Assembly: GCA_965207705.1 (NCBI GenBank)
Contig: OZ242292.1
Location: forward strand, 1,612,001 to 1,676,000
Length of the DNA: 64,000 nt
Source: JAAOII01 sp965207705
GTDB taxonomy: Bacteria > Pseudomonadota > Gammaproteobacteria > CBDBNL01 > JAAOII01
Direction of reading: 5' to 3'
The notes beneath the pieces are model-generated. The model saw nothing but the letters and a program-made list of their open reading frames with translations, ran no database searches and had not been told where the DNA came from. Positions 12,901 through 19,562 of the stretch are shown piece by piece. Both the position numbers and the translations under genes were made by a program. Numbering within the stretch: position 1 is the stretch's first letter; each line of letters begins with the position of its first letter.

Positions 12901-15900
12901 ACTATGGAAACGATAACTATTCAGGTGCCCAAAAGTCCTATTAGTTTTGTGCCACCTGTTATTGTAAGCGTCGATGGAAATATAATTGGCTTCCCTTATA
13001 CCACTGGTATTTTCGCAGGTGACAATGTTTCAATTAGTTATACAATACAAGACAATGATGGCGATGGAGTGAGGGATGAATTCTTTAAATACGGCGTTAA
13101 CGACCCTGGTGTTCCTGCTATAGATGATATGTGCAGGCGTGTAAACCCTGGTCCTTATGGTACTTATGATGATATTAACCGCAGAGTAACATTTGATATC
13201 ACGGTGAATAAGAACATAACCACTGATGCTGAGTGCCTATTCAATCCATCTTTTGATGATAATGAAACAGTACTTACTGGCTTTCCCCGGGTTACTGTAA
13301 CCTTTACCCCTCGCCCCGACGACAACGTCCCCCCAATATTTTTTGCAGCCAGTATCGCAGAAGTAAGTCAATTTACTTCTGTGGCTGGCGAGGCACCCGC
13401 CGGCTATAATTTTATAAACATCCCCTCTTCTTCGTCTATTGGCTACTCGGTGGGCAATGTATCGGCAAGAGATGCTAATGGTGACACTCTTACTTATAAC
13501 ATAACCGCAAAATATAGCAACGATGGATATAGCACCGATATTGATAATGACCTATTTCAGATTAACCCAACGTCAGGCGAAATAACTCTAAAAGCTCAAG
13601 CCGCAGCCAGTGACTTAGGCACGTATCAATTTAACGCTACCGTCAGTGATGGCCAAGCCGAGGACACCGAAGCCACAATTTCTGTTACTGTAATTGATTC
13701 AAGCCCTCCAGTGTTTACTTCAACACCTTATAACTTTGATTTGTCTTTATTAGAGACAGGCACGGTGGGAATTATAGTAGGCAATGTCTCGGCAGTGGAT
13801 GCCGAAGGGACTCCCTTTAATTACAGTTTGGCGAATAGCGATGATTCTTTTGAGGATTTATTTGAACTTGCCACTTATGATAACGTAGATGGCAGCAGAA
13901 ATATCTTTTTGCGTAGAGCTGTTATTCTAAGTGATTTCGCTGCATTTCCTGTTACTTCTCAGGTTGTAGCAACGCTTCAAGTTGGTGGGTTTTCATCTGA
14001 GGCAGATGTTACGGTTAATCTTATCACTGACTTTGATGGAGATGGAGTTATGGACTTCTATGACGCAGACCTGGATAATTCTGCTGTGGGTGTTATAGGA
14101 AACGGAGAGCGAGGCAACCCTTATATCATCAGCAACATCTATCAGCTACAAGCAATAGCTGGAGTTGACCATGAGGGAATGCCGCTTGGTTCGTCAGATT
14201 TCACTAATAACAGCTTTCTCTATGGAACAGATGCCGCCGACCAGCTAACCAAACACTATGAACTTGCCAATGATATAAATGCTTCCGACACCAATAATGC
14301 CTTTTGGAATAAGCCAGCAATTACCGGTTATACCGGGCACGGCTGGACACCAATTGCCGGCAAAAGCGGTCAATCCTTCAGCGGTTCTTTTAGTGGTGAG
14401 GGCTACGCTATCAGCAACCTAAACATGACATTGCGCGCTGCGGATACCACAGATGCCTTTGGACTCTTTGGCATTAATAGCGGCAACATAAGCGCCGTTG
14501 GGTTGGAAAATATTGAGATGAGAATCCAATCAGTTGAAAATAGATTGCAAGATTTGTATGGACGTCCAACTTTTGCTCCTAACCAAGGCAACGGAGGATT
14601 GGTTGGTGAAAACGAGCCAGCAGGGGTTATTCAATATTCTTACGTTAGCGGACTTGTCAATGCTACTGGAGATAAGGTGGGCGGATTAGTTGGTTCTAAT
14701 AAGGGAGAAATTTCCTATTCATATTCTACCGCCGCGGTGGAAGGCAGATTGGACTCTGGTGGCTTAGTTGGCTCTAACACAGGAAGAGGTATAGTGTTAT
14801 CTTCTTATGCCACTGGCAATGTCAATGGAGATAATGGACATAGGAACGGTATTAGTGGAGAGGGGGATGTTAGTGCTGTTGTGGGCTCTCTTGTAGGTCA
14901 TATAAAAGGAGATGCGAGTAATATTGTGAAGGCATCTTACGCTACAGGAGTGCCTTCAAAAGCACCGTATGATAATGGTTTACCTTATTATCTTGGTTCT
15001 TTAGTGGGTCAGTTAGAAACAGGTATGATTGTATTCTCCTATTGGTATAATAACCCAGTAATTACAGATATTAAGGGTATTGGCAATGATCGCGCTTCGG
15101 GGGGACATACAGGACTAAGCAACGCCCAACTGCAAGGATGCGAACTGGATGGAATGGTTATATCTGACGTTATGCCAGAGCCAGCCACCTGCGCCAATTT
15201 ATTTCCCTCCAGCAACTGGGGTGGCAACACTATGGACGGGATTACGCGCCGCTGGATTTTTAATGCTGACGAATATCCTTCATTGAACGCTGTTCGCTCC
15301 TCTGACAATAAACAGCTTTTGCCTTCAGCAGTAGAGCAAGAGTGTCAGCGCAATGGCATGCCACTGGGCTGTGATGAAATTGAGTTTGTAGCCGTCAGTG
15401 GCTCAGTAGGAAGTAAGTTTACTCCTGCAGCGGGCGCAACCCCTGCCAATTATGATTTTGCTGCCATCCCTTTTAATTCGCCCGCTGGCTACTCGGTTGG
15501 CAATGTGTCGGCAACCGATCCTGATGGTAAATCTATTGAATATAGCGTATACATTGATGATAGTGCCCTATTTCAGATTAACTTAGAAACAGGCGAAATA
15601 ACTCTAAAAGCCATAGCGGCTGTTCTAGGCGAGTATACATTTAGCGTCAATGCTACTAATGATCAAGACGAGAGAGTAACAGCCACAATTTCTGTTACTG
15701 TCCGTGATTTCACTCCTCCAGTATTTGCCTCAACACCTTATAACTTTAATTTGTCTTTATCAGAGGCAAATGCCGCTGGAGTTGTGGTAGGCAATATCTC
15801 GGCGACGGATGCAGATGGGACGGACTTTGATTATAGTTTGGCAGATAGCAATGCTTTCTTTGAGGCCTTATTTGAACCTGCCGCTGCTGATAACGCAGAT

Positions 15901-18900
15901 GGTACAAGAAATATTATTTTGAGTAGAGCTGCAACTCTAAGTGATTTTGCAGCATCTTCTGTTACTTTTGTGGTTACGGCAATGCATCGAGAAGGTGGGA
16001 GCTTATCTGTGGCAGATATTACGGTTAATCTTAATAATGACCTGCAATTTGGCGATGATTCTGATGCGAATGGAGTTATAGGTCCCTATGACGCATCCCC
16101 GCATGATGCCGCTGTGGATGTTACGGGAAATGGAGAGCCAGGCGACCCTTATATTATCAGCAACATCTATCAGCTGCAAGCAATAGCTGGAGTTGACCAT
16201 GAAGGAACTGCGCTTGATTCATCCACTTTTACCAATAACAGTTTTCTCTACGGCACAGATGCCGCCGACCAACTCACCAAGCACTATAAACTAAACCAAA
16301 ATATAGATGCTTCCGCCACCAATAATACTGAATGGAATAAAACCGCTATTGGCTCTGACAACTTTGTCGGGCGCGGCTGGACACCAATTGCTGGCAAAGA
16401 TGGAGAATCCTTCAGCGGTTCTTTTAATGGTGATGGTTATGCCATCAATGGCTTAACCAGCATGCTGCGCCAAGGCGATAACTCAAAGCACTTTGGTCTT
16501 TTCGGGACAAATAATGGAAATATTACTGCGCTTGGACTACAAAATATTAACATGATAATTCAGGCGGAGGGTAATAATTATCCGGGCACTACATCTGTAA
16601 CTAATATTGTCGGGATAGGTACTCATGCTGGCGGGTTAGTTGGCTTGAATCAAAATAATGGAATTATTAGCTACTCTTATACGACTGGTTTAGTTAACGC
16701 ATCATTGGATGCTATAGGCGGATTGATTGGAGTAAATCAAGGGGAGATATCTTATTCTTATTCTACCGCAACAGTTCAAGGCGCGGGGGACACTGGCGGT
16801 TTGGTAGGGACAAATGAGGGAGGGGCTCTATTATCTTCTTATGCCACAGGGTATGTTAGGGGGAGTTATGGAATAAAAGATAGAGAGGGTACTACAGGGG
16901 GACTGGCTGGGTCTATCTCAAGTGTGGGGGCGCTTATACACACTTCTTATGCTGCAGGTATGGTTAGTGATGCAACGCCTAGTATTAGTTCTTTATTAGG
17001 AGGTGTAGTTGCAGAAAGATCGGTACTCAACAGGGGCGGTGTTGTTACTATTGAGTCGTCTTATTGGGACAGTGATATTACTGGTGTGTCAATGGGCGTA
17101 GGATATGAAAGATATTCTAATGATGTGGGAGACACAACAGGCACTGATTCTCTCACCACCGCCCAACTGCAAGGATGCGAACTGGATGGAATGGTTATAT
17201 CTGGCACTACGCCAGCGCCAACCTGCGCCACTTTATTCCCCTCCAGTGACTGGGGTGAAGACATTGACAGTACCGCAGATAGCATCATCACCCGCGGCTG
17301 GATTTTCAATGCCGATGAATATCCTTCATTGAGCGTTGTTCGCTCATCTGATAGTAAGCAGCTTTTACCTTCAGCTGCAGAGCAGGAGTGTCATCGCAAT
17401 GGCATGCCGCTGGGTTGTTATAAAATTCAGTTTTCAGCGGCTAGTGGTTTAAAAAATCAATTCACTGCTGGGTTTGGCGCAACACCCGCCAGTTATAGTT
17501 TTGCTGGCATCCCCCTTAATTCACCCATCGGCTATTCAGTTGGCAATGTGTCGGCAACCGATGCCAACAATGATGCTATTAGCTATTACATAAGCGGTGG
17601 AACTGATGATACCACTCTATTTCAGATTAATCAAACAACAGGCGAAATAACTCTAAAAGTTCAAGCGACTAATTTAGCTGAGTATCAATTTAATGTCATT
17701 GCCAGTGATGATAATGGCGAGAGTACAACAGCCACAATTTCTGTTACTGTGGTTGATTTAAGCCCTCCAACGTTTAACCCAACGACTTATAACTTTAATT
17801 TACTTTTATCAGAGGCAAATACGCCAGGAGTCGTGGTAGGCAATGTCTCGGCGACGGATGCAGATGGGTCTCCATTTGATTATAGTTTGGCGGGCAGCAA
17901 TGATTTATTTGGCGATTTATTTGAACTTGCCGCTAATGATAATCCAGATGGCACAAGAAATATTGTTTTGCGTAGAGGCGCGACTCTGAGCGATTTTGCT
18001 GTATCTCCTATTACTTTTCAGGTTGTGGCAACGAATCAAGTTGGTGGGGCTTCTTCTAGTGCCGTCATTACAGTTCAATTTAGCCATGATTCTGATGCGG
18101 ATGGAATTGTGGACATCTATGACGCCTTTCCGCATGATGCCTCTATTAATGTTATGGATAATGTTATTGGAAGTGGGGAGTCCGACGACCCCTATATTAT
18201 CAGCAATATCTATCAGCTGCAAGCAATAGCTGGAGTTGACCATACAGGAACTGCGCTTAATTCGTCCATTTTTACTAATAATAAATTTCTTTATGGTATA
18301 GATGCCGCCGATCAACTCACCAAGCACTATAAACTTGCCAATGACATCAATGCTTCTGCCACCAATAATACTGATTGGAATAAGCCAGTGATTGGCGCGG
18401 ACAACTTTGTTGGGCGCGGCTGGATGCCAATTGCTGGCAAAAGCGACCAATCCTTCAGCGGTTCTTTCAATGGCGATGGTTATGCTATCAACGAATTGAC
18501 CATCCATTTACGCCAAGGAGATAATTCAAAGTGGTTTGGTCTTTTTGGGATAAATAATGGGAATATTACTGTGCTTGGGCTGCAAAATATTAACATGATA
18601 ATTCAGGCGGAGGGTAATAATTATCAGGGTCTTATAACATTATTTAATATTGTGGGGGAAGGTACTCATGCTGGCGGGTTAGTTGGTTTGAATCAAAACA
18701 ATGGAATTATTAGCTATTCTTATGCGACCGGCTTAGTTAACGCATCAACGGATGCTATAGGAGGATTGGTAGGATTAAACCAAGGGGAGATTTCTTATTC
18801 TTATTCTACAGCAACAGTTCAAGGCGCGGGAGATACTGGCGGTTTGGTAGGGACAAATGAGGAAGGGGCTATATTATCTTCTTATGCCACAGGATATGTT

Positions 18901-19458
18901 GGTACAAGTTATGGAATAGCCAATAGAGGGGGGACTGCAGGGGGGCTGGCTGGATCCATAAATACTGGGGCACGCATACATACTTCTTATGCTAGCGGTT
19001 TGGTTACTGATCAAAGTTCTACTTCTACTGGTCCATACGGAGGTGTAGTTGCGGAAAGAGGGAGGAGCGGTGTTACTATTGAGTCGTCTTATTGGGACAG
19101 TGATACTACCAGCAGAATAAGGGGCATAGTAAGTGAAAGAGAGAGAGTTCCAAATAAGATTGGAGACGAAATAGGCACTTTTTCTCTCACCACAGCCCAA
19201 CTGCAAGGATGCGAACTGGATGGAATGGTTATATCTGGCGTAACGCCAGACCCCGTCTGTACTGGTTTATTCCCCTCCAGCGACTGGGGTGAAGACATTG
19301 ACAGTACCGCAGGTAGCGCCATTACCCGCAGCTGGGTTTTCAATGCTGATGAGTATCCTTCATTGAGCGCTGTTGACTCCTCTGGCTCCAAACAGCTTTT
19401 GCCTTTACCCGCAGAGCAAGAGTGCCATCGTAACGGCATGCCGCTGGGATGTGAATAA
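4000..19458 (+). CDS. Giant (5152 aa) cadherin-like/GLUG surface lipoprotein
   Basis: The N-terminus is a lipoprotein signal with the lipobox Cys at residue 20 (ALMVSC), followed by a Gly/Ser tether at about residues 24-45. Residues about 50-3109 are a long series of beta-rich segments, some clearly cadherin-like (for example around residue 1000, ALFSIDKTTGAISL), with Asp/Asn-rich calcium-type loops and very few Cys. The last third is three tandem copies of a module of about 680 residues (residues about 3110-3791, 3792-4473 and 4474-5152). Each copy has cadherin-like repeats, a DxDxDG loop, the IISNIYQLQAIAGVDH segment, GLUG repeats and a tail ending in NGMPLGC. The reading frame is intact over 15.4 kb. 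A role as a calcium-stabilised adhesin or cell-surface scaffold is inferred; no enzyme domain was recognised. The start is supported by the signal peptide and the promoter placed directly before it. Confidence 0.9.
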   Translation: MKTFYLFISVLLTTALMVSCASSSGSGGGSGSGGSGSGGGGGGGGTVESSIFSHSSYTFIPESINLTAPPLGSATPVSGTNPTHKILLGSVLIKESEINKLVTAEINKLITAEDSKVDANDINIIDNYTIEYSFADDAAKDPSSTLNRYLTIAPNSNSRGARIYASNPFAFPVSLADILADVPAVTVTADITIIVSSLVKTEMSIVRTVSVHFPEVVDTFPDINDAVPFDLSKVSTKGGPVTPDLMRAQSYIGNLSGSFVKGTVINGSTATSFTSLWMAANANLATDPRAGKIFPDGDNVFKISDLLNVSELPSLPAAETGIIQSITVTITPEGANEFNYTYPVPAPAPALLSGTASADTPISVDALNGDSSTNNSLWKAISDANSTFTETNAAGIHVLNISIGWSFTYTYQRDFQPNDVTLPDGFVLNRTVLFAEEQAAITTIPIKGVNNALNSYGFAPAPGTGEQRTIFFALLNSSSAVQSPFSISQPLCSPQSIYLDNIDTQVKSATSFNYEDRDDEADRLFTCVLGASFNGADYQPLVARINATATPNSDSNPISGFLGCSTTGDERCYYASLTINITNLDEAPTITYPPLSIAEGVGPADTDYPGNNFSPALGTLTENLATTGNLSVVPGNITIADTDEVANRTTNLPVNAAETKVMSVSPTHGNGLFSIVKQDGGNNLFNLRVDASKLDYEKFTDNELKEGEGKAIYMVTISTQDTDGTVANKPVKPLQVPVEITDVIFAPVTAGSNIVRLGFTKATNIENRIVNGRKRIMLLSGASMIAHGRNTLGTVKAVDPETNSDNELFYAVSPNDSNLEQTSNNFAVVDGFGDGDVQNLVLNKLGLTTGFTIEVQVFYRPDNFDQNNPADISDALSNNNVIALETPISIDVEVDDTAYSDIDRANLLNPANSPVFNTRQFTGSVTEATAGDNVIGVSSSGTSFPPFNQNFIDISQEAANLGISPEFALVGAGGFGAFNAPQLQSLGIDPTDSALFSIDKTTGAISLQGESTVEFPDFYSVVVRLADADDIDNAENAFSHDYATVNILVNDINTAPVISDSNDFIFPDIQVVNGIGSYAETANELTLNVTINENTPAGTVLARFTVTDDNDDMFAEYNFLFGADTRNRITQPGIFDNFYEGAVKLTFAPGEGSEGKQKTSTATLTLVKSINFEDFATDVINNGNTGSAVITNDTITLSETISISDKGRYEYNPLTPLTLLIESQPKPISPAQDVLSTSLAFNLVVLDVAEKPLIDTENSVTSGEIMENAPLGSPVTGININIVNINATDADALIYELGTEFAEVFNANATADGMLQLIVADVDKLENLGDGQVHTSTLTITNNTGGTGLQDKSNTITIQVRVIDVLQPINPIAVNMTGLQVAETDVDGGFSDGGSDGGSDGNYVIKDNLFVYNLTDVSKDADDIVRIGRREPAPLVTISYAITDVSLESSTPDDATDIDVTDGINSPLLPLLSLNTPDENKNVGLAIEDTDYVEASLFGNITATLAFTGTFIGNTLPSSINSMDFTVEVIKANPKNVEYNTTSNNAPVYTFKYIQSRYADEITADNVGADAISASSIVSGGLTTEGARPQINLTGDTYNTALVRLGDDDDNDTYFIERDFTRLNKIQVTKNNQQKADDGVILIPFTSNENIATANIQILSEGTSGKLEDSADNFDSYFDIKVNNTYNFANEGSPEDIRKVLLITQKQFAVINNSGVIDETNKYNALDTIPLFQGETEATNRTYYIRVSQGDSPSNASNYALAQVHLNIEAAGLNIPAVVGGLFIGETSDRNSVLANLTTGIGNISENSIIPNAFGTHSLYLSINNQDHETENEGTTIITVSVPIRELVPTPNSNRATNGQLIALSPVEGSSDNLPGANVVVINSTGVGDTNTRQIRFALARNVHGSATINVHIQENDAEDIEIYSDTHTFTLNVNEDTSGNTNGNNAPTLTPTLSNDVGIINVNSNNLDFNLTEDIGTEGIALLAITDDTESKSITIVPGDVATNDNGNRSQSATVAVENVVRVEGLDGLSNTKNVDVFDYDSNIINNNIMSYKKDGWGITNITYRVIETEPRGFGDMVTATIYNGTKTSRVTVTQENDDAVFVEATAVKFNLNEFENPLGTHNATSNPQPKPLTLTYSDPDLKFANFALDGTVVPAMIIPGTQTSDPSPLADTLTLTITPVSVEAPNSELFPELFTVTFMSDFSNISAADYNIINALGEGGVYNVSFTGDNVEEATASIRIVASTNDHVIAESSNEIFKSNGEEVNLIEDASISLYMINQILIEDADFARPLAEQENITFSIDSVIEKVRESSGDTPRDLTDKFSWSSTVRTDETDNRIHGNFLTQEDVGTYTVTWSTTERYSAAGGPRTHTGFFVLNFQNNPSPLILQGGDITIDYPHDGMGALNRGETNRTIATIEGIDITGEDLNLPASLGYGILLTITPENIDRQGNNSFTNADGDEVSVIEFPARGREFSDDFALKHFISFSDIMPGGTLPAFKLVANSELAGDEFNITVNAALAQSDSGETKDANPVEEANEQAGSITLATEYDIQSPPSDVEITTLPSTGVTIVADEITTTEGRQGFIDVGFTDKNIEDGELERFAGGEIDAFNLTMVFYNSDKTERQSSIEIINPDVFVYSEDTGSVQIFLPNANKDVGVKQFEITVTDNRTKNAPAATLNGTLNIIGADSEITMTTQLMTDIPGVTQELNYNNNDDITVLVNISGDDFFEGGENYGVSDFSFADFGFFVVERGQNLAGPWVSRVNNTCSLDSVSLDGFQDITDTIADKTNKQRFLKFTIGVQELDNATLQGDGEVGGNCARLDYDIVGTYFEDFKIQLNNTRSLRNVTQYHNSEGIVGRYSRTGIRDIVPTISNLVTDGLADVRYAAGRSAAERTFTVHANFSDGDPDDNDNEISYRLTSSNINDCPIGDEFDNAMYTASWNIELREGIAIGTECPLTLTVSEGVGSTMETITIQVPKSPISFVPPVIVSVDGNIIGFPYTTGIFAGDNVSISYTIQDNDGDGVRDEFFKYGVNDPGVPAIDDMCRRVNPGPYGTYDDINRRVTFDITVNKNITTDAECLFNPSFDDNETVLTGFPRVTVTFTPRPDDNVPPIFFAASIAEVSQFTSVAGEAPAGYNFINIPSSSSIGYSVGNVSARDANGDTLTYNITAKYSNDGYSTDIDNDLFQINPTSGEITLKAQAAASDLGTYQFNATVSDGQAEDTEATISVTVIDSSPPVFTSTPYNFDLSLLETGTVGIIVGNVSAVDAEGTPFNYSLANSDDSFEDLFELATYDNVDGSRNIFLRRAVILSDFAAFPVTSQVVATLQVGGFSSEADVTVNLITDFDGDGVMDFYDADLDNSAVGVIGNGERGNPYIISNIYQLQAIAGVDHEGMPLGSSDFTNNSFLYGTDAADQLTKHYELANDINASDTNNAFWNKPAITGYTGHGWTPIAGKSGQSFSGSFSGEGYAISNLNMTLRAADTTDAFGLFGINSGNISAVGLENIEMRIQSVENRLQDLYGRPTFAPNQGNGGLVGENEPAGVIQYSYVSGLVNATGDKVGGLVGSNKGEISYSYSTAAVEGRLDSGGLVGSNTGRGIVLSSYATGNVNGDNGHRNGISGEGDVSAVVGSLVGHIKGDASNIVKASYATGVPSKAPYDNGLPYYLGSLVGQLETGMIVFSYWYNNPVITDIKGIGNDRASGGHTGLSNAQLQGCELDGMVISDVMPEPATCANLFPSSNWGGNTMDGITRRWIFNADEYPSLNAVRSSDNKQLLPSAVEQECQRNGMPLGCDEIEFVAVSGSVGSKFTPAAGATPANYDFAAIPFNSPAGYSVGNVSATDPDGKSIEYSVYIDDSALFQINLETGEITLKAIAAVLGEYTFSVNATNDQDERVTATISVTVRDFTPPVFASTPYNFNLSLSEANAAGVVVGNISATDADGTDFDYSLADSNAFFEALFEPAAADNADGTRNIILSRAATLSDFAASSVTFVVTAMHREGGSLSVADITVNLNNDLQFGDDSDANGVIGPYDASPHDAAVDVTGNGEPGDPYIISNIYQLQAIAGVDHEGTALDSSTFTNNSFLYGTDAADQLTKHYKLNQNIDASATNNTEWNKTAIGSDNFVGRGWTPIAGKDGESFSGSFNGDGYAINGLTSMLRQGDNSKHFGLFGTNNGNITALGLQNINMIIQAEGNNYPGTTSVTNIVGIGTHAGGLVGLNQNNGIISYSYTTGLVNASLDAIGGLIGVNQGEISYSYSTATVQGAGDTGGLVGTNEGGALLSSYATGYVRGSYGIKDREGTTGGLAGSISSVGALIHTSYAAGMVSDATPSISSLLGGVVAERSVLNRGGVVTIESSYWDSDITGVSMGVGYERYSNDVGDTTGTDSLTTAQLQGCELDGMVISGTTPAPTCATLFPSSDWGEDIDSTADSIITRGWIFNADEYPSLSVVRSSDSKQLLPSAAEQECHRNGMPLGCYKIQFSAASGLKNQFTAGFGATPASYSFAGIPLNSPIGYSVGNVSATDANNDAISYYISGGTDDTTLFQINQTTGEITLKVQATNLAEYQFNVIASDDNGESTTATISVTVVDLSPPTFNPTTYNFNLLLSEANTPGVVVGNVSATDADGSPFDYSLAGSNDLFGDLFELAANDNPDGTRNIVLRRGATLSDFAVSPITFQVVATNQVGGASSSAVITVQFSHDSDADGIVDIYDAFPHDASINVMDNVIGSGESDDPYIISNIYQLQAIAGVDHTGTALNSSIFTNNKFLYGIDAADQLTKHYKLANDINASATNNTDWNKPVIGADNFVGRGWMPIAGKSDQSFSGSFNGDGYAINELTIHLRQGDNSKWFGLFGINNGNITVLGLQNINMIIQAEGNNYQGLITLFNIVGEGTHAGGLVGLNQNNGIISYSYATGLVNASTDAIGGLVGLNQGEISYSYSTATVQGAGDTGGLVGTNEEGAILSSYATGYVGTSYGIANRGGTAGGLAGSINTGARIHTSYASGLVTDQSSTSTGPYGGVVAERGRSGVTIESSYWDSDTTSRIRGIVSERERVPNKIGDEIGTFSLTTAQLQGCELDGMVISGVTPDPVCTGLFPSSDWGEDIDSTAGSAITRSWVFNADEYPSLSAVDSSGSKQLLPLPAEQECHRNGMPLGCE
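4069..4134 (+). repeat. Gly/Ser codon tract (lipoprotein tether)
   Basis: This GGN-rich stretch encodes about 22 Gly and Ser residues directly after the lipidated Cys region. It is simple-sequence DNA, able to change length in units of three bases without breaking the frame. It probably acts as a flexible tether holding the giant protein off the membrane. Confidence 0.7.
8170..8200 (+). repeat. 12-bp tandem repeat in giant gene (SDGG units)
   Basis: The unit AGCGATGGGGGG is present in about two and a half copies and encodes SDGG repeats near residue 1395 of the giant protein. The unit is a multiple of three, so copy-number change keeps the frame. Confidence 0.75.
13327..15372 (+). repeat. 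Tandem protein module A of the giant gene
   Basis: This is the first of three adjacent coding repeats of 2046, 2046 and 2034 bp, measured between the Cys codons that end each NGMPLGC motif. The order inside is cadherin-like repeats, Asp-rich loop, IISNIYQLQAIAG segment, GLUG repeats, LQGC...C pair, WIFNADEYPSL, and QECQRNGMPLGC. The same module forms the C-terminal half of the three paralogous proteins in this cluster. Confidence 0.85.
15373..17418 (+). repeat. Tandem protein module B of the giant gene
   Basis: Second copy of the module of about 680 residues, ending in QECHRNGMPLGC at 17418. It is closest to module C over the GLUG region (shared GIISYSY, STATVQGAGDTGG and SSYATGYV stretches), suggesting that B and C are the most recent duplication. 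Confidence 0.85.
17419..19452 (+). repeat. Tandem protein module C of the giant gene
   Basis: Third copy of the module. It ends in NGMPLGC followed by one Glu codon and the stop, exactly as in the paralogue at 19563. Modules A and B therefore each carry a former protein C-terminus that is now internal. Confidence 0.85.
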
Positions 19459-19490
19459 TACGCTGTTGTTTATAAATACTTGCTATATAG

Positions 19491-19540
19491 GTCTGTAGGG
19501 GCGGAGGGCTATATTCATCCCCCCTTGCTCCGCCCGCAAG
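19491..19540 (+). repeat. Dispersed GC-rich hairpin repeat, copy 2
   Basis: GTCTGTAGGGGCGGAGG with the complementary GCTCCGCCCGCAAG arm lies 32 bases after the giant gene. It has the same TATATTCATCCCCCC loop as the copy at 3738 but lacks the CTCGCGACAAA end, running instead into the start region of the next gene. Confidence 0.8.
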
Positions 19541-19562
19541 ATATATATTATTAACTTATGAA

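Noticed and set aside
17917..18507. 196-aa minus-strand frame in module C, with a shorter counterpart in the paralogue at 20661-21125
   Set aside because: They are the reverse of the conserved IISNIYQLQAIAG segment and recur only because the sense sequence is duplicated.
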